Origin: an uncultured Desulfovibrio sp. | GTDB lineage: Bacteria; Desulfobacterota; Desulfovibrionia; Desulfovibrionales; Desulfovibrionaceae | Length of the DNA: 13,454 bases | Assembly (NCBI GenBank): GCA_900546145.1 | Contig: URBN01000044.1 | Span: forward strand, 1 to 13,454 | Direction of reading: 5' to 3' | In this document: in pieces, positions 6,406 through 12,883 of the stretch | How the letters are laid out: the number at the start of each line of letters is the position of its first letter | Position numbering within the stretch: position 1 is the first letter of the stretch | Notes under the pieces: generated by a model | What the model was told of the DNA's origin: nothing | Database searches by the model: none | The model's input: the letters and a program-made list of their open reading frames with translations, nothing else | Program-made: the position numbers and the translations under genes

Positions 6406-7581
6406 ATGCAGACCAAAGGCACCTACTATTTTACCTCTGAGTCCGTCACCGAAGGTCATCCCGATAAAGTCGCCGACCAGATTTCCGACGCCGTCCTCGA
6501 TACTCTCCTTGAGCAGGATCCCGACGCGCATGTAGCCTGTGAAACGCTCGTCACCACGGGCATGGCGCTCATCTGCGGCGAGATCACCACCAAGGGGTAC
6601 GCTGATCTGCCCACCGTTGTCCGCAGCACCATCCGCAATATCGGCTACGACAATTCCGAGATGGGCTTTGACTGGCGCACCTGCGCCGTCATCTCCACCA
6701 TTGACCACCAGTCCCCTGACATCGCCCAGGGCGTCAACCGCGAGAAGCCCGAGGATCAGGGCGCCGGCGACCAGGGAATGATGTTCGGCTACGCCTGCGA
6801 CGAGACCGCCACGCTGATGCCTGCCCCCATCTACTGGGCCCACCAGCTCTCCATGCGTCTCGCCAAAGTGCGCAAGGAAGGCATCGTTGACTTCTTCCGC
6901 CCCGACGGCAAGACCCAGGTCTCCTTCCAGTATCAGGATGGCCGTCCCGTTCGCATCAATAACGTGGTCGTGTCCACCCAGCATGCCGAGAGCGCGTCCC
7001 AGGCCGACATCATCGAGGCCGTGAAGAGCCAGGTTATCCGCCCCGTGCTCGAACCCTCCGGCTTCTTCGATGAAAAGAACTGCGACATCTTCATCAATAC
7101 CACCGGACGTTTTGTCGTGGGCGGCCCCATGGGCGACAGCGGCCTCACCGGACGCAAGATTATCCAGGACACCTACGGCGGCACCGGCCATCACGGTGGC
7201 GGCGCCTTCTCCGGCAAGGATCCCTCCAAGGTTGACCGCTCGGCAGCGTACATGGGCCGCTACATTGCCAAGAACGTTGTGGCTGCCGGCCTCGCAAAGG
7301 TCTGTGAAGTCCAGATCGCTTACAGCATCGGCGTCGCCGAACCCGTGAGCGTGCTTGTCACCTCCCAGGGCTCAGGCGAATATCCCGATGAGGTTCTGAC
7401 TCAGGCCGTACGCGACGTCTTCGATCTGCGCCCGTACTTCATCACGAAGCGTCTCGATCTCAAGCGCCCCATCTACTCCAAGACTTCCTGCTACGGTCAC
7501 TTCGGCCGCGAACTTCCCGAGTTCACCTGGGAAAAGAAGGACGCCGTGAACGACCTGCTCACCGCGGTCCAGAAGCACTAG
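6406..7581 (+). CDS. metK: S-adenosylmethionine synthetase
   Basis: A 391-residue cytosolic enzyme that makes SAM from methionine and ATP. The three family domains are complete. ATP- and methionine-binding landmarks include FTSESVTEGHPDKVADQISD (about 9-28), ALICGEITT, the loop EDQGAGDQGMMFGYA (116-130) and DSGLTGRKIIQDTYGG (244-259). The phosphate-binding GGGAFSGKDPSKVDRSAAY is at 264-282, and a C-terminal YSIGVAEPVSV follows. The segment before the glycine loop reads GGTGHHGGG where many enzymes have GGWGAHGGG. GGAGG lies 9 nt before the ATG. It is cotranscribed with the kinase gene 12 bp downstream. A good promoter and a palindromic operator precede it. No known SAM riboswitch was recognised in the leader. 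Confidence 0.98.
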   Translation: MQTKGTYYFTSESVTEGHPDKVADQISDAVLDTLLEQDPDAHVACETLVTTGMALICGEITTKGYADLPTVVRSTIRNIGYDNSEMGFDWRTCAVISTIDHQSPDIAQGVNREKPEDQGAGDQGMMFGYACDETATLMPAPIYWAHQLSMRLAKVRKEGIVDFFRPDGKTQVSFQYQDGRPVRINNVVVSTQHAESASQADIIEAVKSQVIRPVLEPSGFFDEKNCDIFINTTGRFVVGGPMGDSGLTGRKIIQDTYGGTGHHGGGAFSGKDPSKVDRSAAYMGRYIAKNVVAAGLAKVCEVQIAYSIGVAEPVSVLVTSQGSGEYPDEVLTQAVRDVFDLRPYFITKRLDLKRPIYSKTSCYGHFGRELPEFTWEKKDAVNDLLTAVQKH

Positions 7582-7593
7582 CCGGGGGAGCGC

Positions 7594-8538
7594 ATGGCCA
7601 TTTACGTTTCCGGTTCCCTGGCTTTTGACCGCATCATGACCTTCCATGGGAACTTCCAGGATCACGTCCTCATGGACAAGCTGCATATGCTCAATATCAG
7701 CTTCATGGTGGACAGCATGAACGAGCGCAGGGGCGGCTGTGCCGGCAACATTGCCTATACGCTGGCCCTCCTCGGGGAGCATCCTGTGGTCGTGGCCGCT
7801 GCCGGCAAAGACTTCGGCGGCTACCTCGCCCATATGAAGGAAGTGGGCATCGCGACCGAGGGCATCCGCATTGTGAACGATCAGTTCACGGCCCTCTGCT
7901 ACATTACCACAGACCTTAAGGGCAACCAGATCACCGGCTTTTTCCCCGGCGCCCTGGCCGAACCCTGTTCCTACAGCTTCCCCTTTATCTGTTCCGGTGA
8001 TCTCGCCATCGTCTCTCCAGGTAACATGGACGACATGGCCCGTCTGCCTGACCTCTACAGAGAGAAGGGCGTGCGCTTCATCTTTGACCCCGGGCAGCAG
8101 CTGCCCGTGTTCACCGATCAGGCGCTCATCCGGGGCGTACAGGGTTCCCTGGCTTATGTCTGCAACGACTACGAGCTGGGCATGACCTGCAGGAAGCTCG
8201 GCATCAGTGATACCGACATGTTCAGGTACACCGAGTGGCTCATCACCACCGAAGGAGAGAAGGGCTCCCGCGTGCGCGGCCGTGACGGTACGGATGTGCA
8301 GATACCTGCCGCTCCCTGCAGCCGCGTCGCCGATCCCACCGGCGCGGGCGACTCGCACCGTGCCGGACTGCTCCTCGGTCTGAGCAGGGGACTTTCCGTT
8401 CCCGAGGCCGCGAAACTCGGTTCCGTGTCAGCGAGCTACGCCATCGAACAGATGGGCACGCAGGAGCACTCCTTCACCAGGGAGGACTTTAAGCAGCGTT
8501 ACGAGGCTGCCTACGGCCCCATGCCCATCGAGCTGTAA
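7594..8538 (+). CDS. PfkB-family kinase, probably adenosine kinase
   Basis: A 314-residue ribokinase/PfkB-family protein. It has the N-terminal VSGSLAFDRIM, the substrate-lid glycine motif RRGGCAGNIAYTLALLG (46-61), a central FDPGQQLP (164-171) and ND-x-E (191-194). The ATP/anion-hole motif with the catalytic aspartate is DPTGAGDSHRAG (247-258), where most relatives have DAFRAG. Phosphorylation of adenosine to AMP is inferred from position: it follows metK by 12 bp in one operon and lies near ahcY, whose hydrolysis of SAH releases adenosine. Removing adenosine pulls that reaction forward. A related sugar or nucleoside substrate cannot be excluded. GGGGGAG lies close upstream of the ATG. Confidence 0.85.
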   Translation: MAIYVSGSLAFDRIMTFHGNFQDHVLMDKLHMLNISFMVDSMNERRGGCAGNIAYTLALLGEHPVVVAAAGKDFGGYLAHMKEVGIATEGIRIVNDQFTALCYITTDLKGNQITGFFPGALAEPCSYSFPFICSGDLAIVSPGNMDDMARLPDLYREKGVRFIFDPGQQLPVFTDQALIRGVQGSLAYVCNDYELGMTCRKLGISDTDMFRYTEWLITTEGEKGSRVRGRDGTDVQIPAAPCSRVADPTGAGDSHRAGLLLGLSRGLSVPEAAKLGSVSASYAIEQMGTQEHSFTREDFKQRYEAAYGPMPIEL

Positions 8539-8570
8539 GAAAGGTTTTCAGAGTTTTAGCCGGTTTTCTG

Positions 8571-8599
8571 TTGACAGGACGGGCCTCTTAGCGTAGACA
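8571..8599 (+). promoter_or_regulatory. tRNA operon promoter
   Basis: TTGACA (8571-8576), a 17-bp spacer and TAGACA (8594-8599), about 17 bp upstream of tRNA-Gln. It probably drives both tRNA genes. Confidence 0.65.
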
Positions 8600-8615
8600 A
8601 CTAACCCACGCGCAT

Positions 8616-8690
8616 TGGGCTATCGTTCAATTGGCAGGACACCGGATTCTGGCTCCGATAATCAAAGTTCGAGTCTTTGTAGCCCAGCCA
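8616..8690 (+). tRNA. tRNA-Gln (anticodon CUG)
   Basis: A cloverleaf of 75 nt including encoded CCA. The acceptor stem TGGGCTA/TAGCCCA is perfect, the D stem is GTTC/GGAC, and the anticodon loop TTCTGGC holds CTG at positions 34-36. The T arm is CAAAG-TTCGAGT-CTTTG. The first anticodon-stem pair is a C-A mismatch. It closely follows bacterial tRNA-Gln in the acceptor and anticodon regions. Confidence 0.95.
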
Positions 8691-8698
8691 CGCATTGC

Positions 8699-8775
8699 GT
8701 CCCCATCGTCTAGTCGGCCCAGGACACCGGCCTTTCACGCCGTCAACGGCGGTTCAAATCCGCCTGGGGACGCCA
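8699..8775 (+). tRNA. tRNA-Glu (anticodon UUC)
   Basis: A 77-nt cloverleaf including CCA. The acceptor stem is GTCCCCA/TGGGGAC and the anticodon loop CTTTCAC contains TTC. The T arm is GGCGG-TTCAAAT-CCGCC. It lies 8 bp after tRNA-Gln on one transcript. The integrase gene ends 63 bp beyond its 3' end and points toward it, so its 3' end is the likely attachment site of the neighbouring mobile element. Confidence 0.95.
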
Positions 8776-8806
8776 AAAATTTCAATAGGCTACAGCAGCT
8801 CAGTTT

Positions 8807-8831
8807 TTGGGTTACAAAAATTGGGTTACAA
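8807..8831. repeat. Direct repeats between tRNA-Glu and integrase
   Basis: TTGGGTTACAA occurs at 8807-8817 and again at 8821-8831, a 14-bp period. Short direct repeats between the attachment core and the integrase gene are typical of arm-type binding sites for tyrosine integrases. That role is inferred from position. Confidence 0.4.
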
Positions 8832-8835
8832 TTTT

Positions 8836-8872
8836 TCCTCAGGAGACTTTCTCTTGAGGAATTTTTGTTTTA
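8836..8872 (+). terminator. tRNA operon terminator overlapping integrase end
   Basis: TCCTCA (8836-8841) pairs with TGAGGA (8855-8860), with AGA/TCT pairing inside, followed on the plus strand by ATTTTTGTTTT. It therefore stops transcription coming from the tRNA genes. Most of it is also coding sequence: the last codons and the TGA stop (8839-8841) of the minus-strand integrase. Confidence 0.6.
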
Positions 8873-9927
8873 AGCAGGTCTTCCACTACCTGCCCGATGC
8901 CGCTGCCTCCCAGAGCCGAAAGAATTTCGCTCTGGTCCGTGTACAGCCCCGCGCTCTTCGTATAGCGATCCGTCGTAGTCGCTCGATAATGTCCCATAAG
9001 GACTTGGGCGGCGTTCAGACCTGAACTTACGAACGTGATGGCCGCACTCTTGTGCCGGATGGCGTGAAAACCGAAGGGCTTCACATGGGCCTTCCGGCAG
9101 AGTCGCTCCATGAAGTGAATGCGCTGGGTGAACGGCTGCCCCAGAAACGTGTCGTTCTGAAGCTGCATAAACACATTGTCCACCTTGCAGGGGCGGGCAT
9201 CCCGCCACCATTTGAGCGCCTTGACCAGTTCCGGGTGCATTCGGAGCCAGCGCACCCGTTCCATGCCATTGCCCGACTTGTTGTCGGTCAGCCTGATTTT
9301 TTCCTTTTGAAGGTCCACGTCGTTCCACGTCAGCCGGAAGATTTCGCTTCTGCGTCCTCCCGTGAAGTACAGGGTCAGCAGCATGACCAGGTCCTGCCCT
9401 TCCGCCTGCTGGAACACCTTGATGACATCACTTTCCGGTGGAACGTAGCGCTCGCCGTGCTTTACGGGAAATGGCTTCACCTTCAGAAAAGGTGGTGCCA
9501 CCTGTGGAAATCCCTCAAAGAAGTCGGAACCCCAGTTCCATGCAGCCAGCAGATTCTTGCGGTACTTGTTGGCAACGTTCGCCCCTCGCTCATCCTTGAT
9601 TCTGGAAAGAAACTCATAGGCTCTTGCCGAAGTGATTTCCGCGAGGTCATGGATGCCTTTTTTGCCGCAGTAGGCGAAAAAGTCCTTCGTTACCAGCTTC
9701 TTTTCTACATAGGTCTGTCGGCTCATGGTTCGCTGAACATGGGTAAGGTAACTATCTCCCCACGCCATAAGCAGTTCTAATGCCGTGGGGATCGTCATCC
9801 CTTCCCGTGCGAGCCTTTTTTGCTCTTCCTCCCATTCTTTTGCGGCCCGCCATTCCGGGCCATGCTTTTTCCCTGCCGGGAACATTTTGCAGGCTATCTG
9901 CCTGCCGTTCACGATGACTCTCGCCAT
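8839..9927 (-). CDS. tyrosine site-specific integrase
   Basis: A 362-residue phage/genomic-island integrase. It has a basic N-terminal region, a SAM-like core-binding domain (about 48-140) and a catalytic domain (about 165-325). Active-site residues are visible: Arg in TGGRRSE (R192), Lys in TDNKSGNG (K217), His-x-x-Arg in FHAIRH (H288, R291), His in LMGHYRA (H313) and the nucleophile Tyr in TDRYTK (Y322). The start at 9927 is preferred because AAAGGAA lies about 9 nt upstream. The open frame continues to 10014, but only as the out-of-frame reading of the next gene. Its 5' end overlaps the upstream excisionase-like HTH gene by 176 nt. It points at tRNA-Glu, the presumed integration site. Confidence 0.93.
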   Translation of the reverse strand: MARVIVNGRQIACKMFPAGKKHGPEWRAAKEWEEEQKRLAREGMTIPTALELLMAWGDSYLTHVQRTMSRQTYVEKKLVTKDFFAYCGKKGIHDLAEITSARAYEFLSRIKDERGANVANKYRKNLLAAWNWGSDFFEGFPQVAPPFLKVKPFPVKHGERYVPPESDVIKVFQQAEGQDLVMLLTLYFTGGRRSEIFRLTWNDVDLQKEKIRLTDNKSGNGMERVRWLRMHPELVKALKWWRDARPCKVDNVFMQLQNDTFLGQPFTQRIHFMERLCRKAHVKPFGFHAIRHKSAAITFVSSGLNAAQVLMGHYRATTTDRYTKSAGLYTDQSEILSALGGSGIGQVVEDLLKTKIPQEKVS

Positions 9928-10123
9928 CCAACAATTTCCTTTGTCCGGTCTCAACGTCGGCATTGCTGAAATACTCCAACACCGTGCCCCATCGAAACCT
10001 CCAGCGGTATCCAATGCGCCTGCCGCCTAAGGCAAAGGCTACTTCTTTTACCGTTCTGGGGTCAAGGCGTAACTCCTGGGCCACTTCTTTCAAGGTTAGA
10101 ATTTTGTTCTCATCGTGCGCCAT
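9752..10123 (-). CDS. excisionase-like HTH protein overlapping integrase
   Basis: A 123-residue reading frame whose N-terminal 50-60 residues form a MerR/excisionase-like helix-turn-helix: ILTLKEVAQELRLDPRTVKE, then VAFALGGRRIGYRWRFRWG with the basic wing typical of DNA-binding accessory factors. GGAG lies 7 nt before the ATG at 10123. An in-frame ATG at 10177 lacks such a site. Residues from about 66 onward are encoded in the same DNA as the integrase N-terminus, in another frame, and have an unstructured Arg/Gly-rich composition. The functional part is therefore probably the first 65 residues. It likely acts as excisionase or as a regulator of the integrase. Confidence 0.7.
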   Translation of the reverse strand: MAHDENKILTLKEVAQELRLDPRTVKEVAFALGGRRIGYRWRFRWGTVLEYFSNADVETGQRKLLDGESHRERQADSLQNVPGREKAWPGMAGRKRMGGRAKKARTGRDDDPHGIRTAYGVGR

Positions 10124-10156
10124 TATCAGGCTCCATTGAACTAATTCAGTATTTTT

Positions 10157-10201
10157 ATTATAATCTTCAGATAACAAGTCACTCTCTGACTAAGGTTAGT
10201 C
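10157..10201 (-). promoter_or_regulatory. Candidate promoter and palindrome before the xis-int pair
   Basis: A consensus -10 box TATAAT (plus 10157-10162) lies about 35 bp upstream of the HTH gene, but no good -35 is seen. The perfect 6-bp-arm palindrome GACTAAGGTTAGTC (10188-10201) sits about 25 bp further upstream and overlaps the stop codon of the upstream LuxR-type gene. It could be an operator for that regulator or for the excisionase-like protein. It has no T run, so a terminator is unlikely. Confidence 0.35.
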
Positions 10202-10613
10202 ATCCTGGTTTGTATTTAGACTATTGTTTGCATAACATTTTGAAATGAGTTCGATTATTGTTTTGCAATCATTATCTAAAAGCATTTTTTCTTTATGTCT
10301 TCTTACAGCACTTTTACTTATACCCAAGTGGTTACTTATCTGTTTTCCGCTCCATCCTTGCATAATAAATTTAAAAATTTCTTCTCCTCTTGGAGAAAGC
10401 TTGATTATGGTACAATCAATGCTTATTCCACCACTAACAATATATAATAATTCTATGCTACTATGTGCATTCAGGCGTTTTCTTGCATTTGCTAAGTGTA
10501 AATACACTATTTCGCGAGCTAGAGACAACTCATCTGCTATTTTTTTTGGGTTTCATACCTTTGAACATAAGCTGAATGATTTTTTGTTGCATAGGTGTTA
10601 GTTGATGAAGCAT
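10196..10613 (-). pseudogene. tandem LuxR-type HTH regulator, frameshifted at A8
   Basis: From the ATG at 10613 (AGGAGG 4 nt upstream) the frame begins MLHQLTPMQQKIIQLMFKG and runs into CCC followed by eight A residues (plus T10540-T10547). It then stops after 27 codons. Dropping one A gives an uninterrupted 138-residue protein. Residues 5-57 (LTPMQQ ... KKIADELSLAREIVYLHLAN) and 72-124 (LSPRGEEI ... KQISNHLGISKSAVRRHKEK) are each a LuxR/GerE-type HTH domain. There is no receiver or ligand-binding domain. The gene is AT-rich compared with the host genes. It may be inactivated, or the homopolymer may be a slippage site. A TTG at 10528 could start the second part alone. Confidence 0.7.
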
Positions 10614-10720
10614 GGTTCCTCCTGCCCTTTATAGAAAACAAAAGATGGGTATAACTTCTGGATACCATCAAAAAAATTGAGTGGGCAGTGGCCAAATTAT
10701 ATAAATGGGTAGGAGAGCCT

Positions 10721-10755
10721 AAAAAAATACGGAAGCATGAATGACATGCGTTCCG
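10721..10755 (-). terminator. Minus-strand terminator beside the IS1016 element
   Basis: CGGAA-CATG pairs with CATG-TTCCG (10730-10755, small bulges). On the minus strand it is followed by TATTTTTTTAGG. No minus-strand gene lies immediately upstream, because the insertion sequence starts at 10798. The gene it served may be beyond the insertion, or it may simply shield the LuxR-type gene. The rest of 10614-10797 holds no gene that I can support. Confidence 0.5.
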
Positions 10756-10837
10756 CACACCTATTATGGAGGAAGGGGCAAAATTTACTTAAAAAATGGG
10801 GCTGTCCTAGCTAAGAAAAAAGAGCTCGGATAACGCC

Positions 10838-11055
10838 ATGTATGAAAGACGCAGCAGACTAAATAATCGGCAACAGTCCGAACTCATAAAATTTTTTGTG
10901 GCTGGTACCACGGCAAGGGCTGCCGGAGAGATGGCAGGAGTAAACCGTAACACAGCCACATACTATTTCATGCGTTTGCGCCGTCTTATTGCTTCACATC
11001 TCCCCAGTTATCGGCTGTCCGGTGAAATAGAAGCCGATGAGAGTTACTTTGGAGG
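10838..11055 (+). pseudogene. IS1595 transposase, 5' part (interrupted)
   Basis: The first 72 codons of an IS1016-type transposase: an N-terminal HTH-like segment (RQQSELIKFFVAGTTARAAG, then EMAGVNRNTATYYFMRLRRL) followed by the start of the DDE nuclease domain, GEIEADESYFGG, which carries the first catalytic aspartate. The nested IS1111-type element interrupts it at 11055/11056 within a glycine codon. Joining 11055 to 12448 restores the frame and the canonical ESYFGGVRKGKRGRGAAGK stretch. The ribosome binding site is weak (GGATAACGCC before the ATG). Confidence 0.88.
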
Positions 11056-11062
11056 TGATGGG

Positions 11063-11076
11063 ATATCCCGCTCCCC
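11063..11076. repeat. Left subterminal inverted repeat of IS1111-type element
   Basis: ATATCCCGCTCCCC is the exact reverse complement of 12431-12444. A third, direct copy with one mismatch (13 of 14) lies at 11147-11160, over the ribosome binding site and start codon of the transposase. Confidence 0.9.
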
Positions 11077-11158
11077 CTCAAACCGAGCCTTTGCTCAACG
11101 GCATCTCTGTGCCACAATGAGGTAGCAAATAAATCCTCAACAACGAGAGGAGCGGGAT

Positions 11159-12205
11159 ATGAGTCAAGTATGTACTATTGGACTGGATATTGCCAAGAAT
11201 AAATTTCAGGTTCATGGCGAAGATCGGCACGGCAAGAAAGTCTTCAACAGACAGCTTCTTAGGAAAGAAGTTCTTCCGTTCTTTGCAAACCTTCCGGCAT
11301 GCCTGATAGGCATTGAGGCTTGCGGTGGCGCTCATTACTGGGCGCGAGAGCTTGGCAAACTGGGACATGAAGTACGGCTTATTCCTCCCCGGCAGGTAAG
11401 GCCCTTTGTTATCAACAATAAAACCGATGCGGCAGATGCAAGGGCAATTTGCGAGGTAGTCCGCCGACCGAACACCAATTTTGTTCAGGTCAAGACTGTG
11501 AACCAGCAACACCTTTCAGCGATACACCGTGTCCGAGAACGTGCGATTGGCAATCGTACTGCCCTGGTCAATCAAATCCGGAGCCTTCTTCATGAACTTG
11601 GGATAATCATACCGCAGGGAATCCAGAAGTTCAGGAAAGCGCTGCCTGCAATCCTGACTTTTGAGAACTCGCAGATTCCCCATGGCATGGTCACGCTATT
11701 CCAGTCTCTTTATGAAGAGCTTTGCCTATGGGATGAGAGAATCAAAACCATTGAGGAACAACTTCATTCCATAGCCAAAAACAATGAAAGCTGCGCCCGG
11801 CTTATGAAGATACCAGGAGTAGGTGTGCTCACAGCGAGTGCTATTGTTGCCCATGTCGGCGATGCCAGGCATTTCAAGAATGGGCGTCAGTTTGCTGCCA
11901 GCCTTGGATTAACACCCCGGGAATGTTCCTCGGGAGGAAAACAGAAGCTTCTCGGCATTAGCAAGAGGGGGAATAAATATATTCGAAAACTTCTCATCCA
12001 AGGAGCAAGAATCCTTTGTATCTGGTGGAACAGAAATATGACAAAGGAGGGCCAATGGCGCAGATTATGGCTTCAGCAGCTGACAGCCCGGCGAGGAAAA
12101 TTTGTTGCCGCTGTAGCGCAGGCAAATAAAACAGCCCGTATCATCTGGAACGTACTAGCTCGTGGAGTTGAGTACGATGAAAACAGAAAAGAATATTCTT
12201 ATTAA
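11159..12205 (+). CDS. IS110-family (IS1111 group) transposase
   Basis: A 348-residue DEDD transposase/recombinase. The N-terminal RuvC-like domain has GLDIAKNKF (D10), GIEACGGAHYWARELGKLGH (E53) and NKTDAADARAICE (D90, D93). After a helical linker, the C-terminal Tnp_20 domain has MKIPGVGVLTASAIVAHVGD, then FAASLGLTPRECSSGGKQKL with the catalytic serine in SSG (257-259), then GISKRGNKYIRKLLIQGA. Length and motifs are complete, so the enzyme is probably active. The start ATG overlaps a copy of the subterminal repeat, with GAGGAG as ribosome binding site 8 nt upstream. Enzymes of this family recombine DNA under direction of an RNA encoded in the noncoding end, which for the IS1111 group lies downstream of this gene. 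Confidence 0.96.
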   Translation: MSQVCTIGLDIAKNKFQVHGEDRHGKKVFNRQLLRKEVLPFFANLPACLIGIEACGGAHYWARELGKLGHEVRLIPPRQVRPFVINNKTDAADARAICEVVRRPNTNFVQVKTVNQQHLSAIHRVRERAIGNRTALVNQIRSLLHELGIIIPQGIQKFRKALPAILTFENSQIPHGMVTLFQSLYEELCLWDERIKTIEEQLHSIAKNNESCARLMKIPGVGVLTASAIVAHVGDARHFKNGRQFAASLGLTPRECSSGGKQKLLGISKRGNKYIRKLLIQGARILCIWWNRNMTKEGQWRRLWLQQLTARRGKFVAAVAQANKTARIIWNVLARGVEYDENRKEYSY

Positions 12206-12430
12206 TATTGTAGGAAATTGACTGAGCGAGTTTTTATCCGACAACGAAGCATCAAGGATACGATGAAAAAATGGTCGAACCGGCTTCGGGAGACACCGTT
12301 TCTTACACTGGCTAGCCAAGCCGCGGTAGTGATTTGGTCTCTGAAGCGCGGATTTCATCATGGCCCATTTCATGTGAGGCCGAATACATGACGGCATTCG
12401 TTCTCGTTTTTTCAAAAAATCCTTGACATC
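12206..12430 (+). ncRNA. Predicted IS1111 bridge RNA (seekRNA)
   Basis: This noncoding right end folds into two guide loops. Loop 1: a closing stem (12284-12294 with 12337-12346), an inner stem GGCT/AGCC (12310-12313 with 12319-12322), a 5' side containing TTTCTTACAC (12299-12308) and a 3' side containing GGTAGTG (12325-12331). The first is the perfect complement of the reconstructed target GTGTAAGAAA, and the second is 5/7 identical to target GGAGGTG. Loop 2: an inner stem GGCC/GGCC (12362-12365 with 12378-12381), with CATCATG (12356-12362) complementary to CATGATG and ATACATGA (12384-12391) identical to the joined element ends. This is the layout expected of an RNA that pairs one loop with target and one with donor. 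The exact 5' and 3' ends are unknown. Confidence 0.75.
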
Positions 12431-12447
12431 GGGGAGCGGGATATACA
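12423..12447 (+). promoter_or_regulatory. Outward -35 that forms a circle-junction promoter
   Basis: TTGACA (12423-12428) lies near the right end and points outward. If the ends join at the TG core, a 17-bp spacer leads to CATGAT (12446-12447, TG, 11058-11059), which would place a promoter upstream of the transposase and bridge RNA. In the integrated state the downstream hexamer is CATGTA. Confidence 0.5.
12431..12444. repeat. Right subterminal inverted repeat of IS1111-type element
   Basis: GGGGAGCGGGATAT pairs perfectly with 11063-11076. The three bases ACA and then the TG core separate it from the resumed IS1595 transposase. Confidence 0.9.
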
Positions 12448-12883
12448 TGTAAGAAAAGGTAAAAGAGGTCGGGGAGCTGCCGGAAAAATAGCCGTTTTTG
12501 GTCTGCTGAAGAGAAATGGCAGAGTCTACACGGTAATCATTCCTGATGCTCGCACTGAAACACTTCTCCCCATCATCAAGGGACAGATGGAACCTGACAG
12601 TATAGTCTATACGGATACATTTTCAGCTTACAACGCTCTGGATATCAACGGATTTCATCATCACCGCATCAATCATTCCCAGAAGTTTGCGGAACAACAT
12701 AATCATATCAATGGAATAGAAAACTTCTGGAATCAGGCCAAAAGACACTTACGTCGCTTTAACGGTATCAAGCCTGAACACCTTTACTGTTTTCTCAAGG
12801 AATGCGAATGGCGCTTCAATGGAGGCAATCACAAAGAGCTTCTAACTCAGCTAACTTATTGGGTAAAACAAGCTAAACACTAG
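12448..12883 (+). pseudogene. IS1595 transposase, 3' part (interrupted)
   Basis: The remaining 144 codons of the IS1016-type transposase. They begin VRKGKRGRGAAGKIAVFGLL in frame with the 5' part after removal of the nested element. The second catalytic aspartate is in DSIVYTDTFSAY, and the third acidic position falls in the NHINGIENFWNQAKRHLRRF region. The C-terminus ends LTYWVKQAKH two bases before the right inverted repeat. Without its N-terminal half, and with the nested element in place, it cannot make an active enzyme. Confidence 0.88.

Larger units (their letters stand above)
11056..12447 (+). mobile_element. IS1111-type element (IS110 family) inserted in IS1595 transposase
   Basis: A 1392-bp element with subterminal perfect 14-bp inverted repeats (11063-11076 and 12431-12444), 7 bp inside the left end and 3 bp inside the right end, the geometry known for the IS1111 subgroup. 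The dinucleotide TG occurs at the left end (11056-11057) and just after the right end (12448-12449), consistent with a 2-bp crossover core. There is no target duplication. It carries one 348-aa transposase gene and a noncoding right end of about 240 bp that appears to encode its bridge RNA. Removal restores the host transposase frame exactly. Confidence 0.9.

Noticed and set aside
6259..8358. Long minus-strand frames opposite metK and the kinase
   Set aside because: Antisense shadows of GC-rich coding sequence with low-complexity translations. The plus-strand proteins are unambiguous.
9052..9780. 242-codon plus-strand frame opposite the integrase
   Set aside because: The integrase catalytic residues on the minus strand are intact, so this is a shadow.
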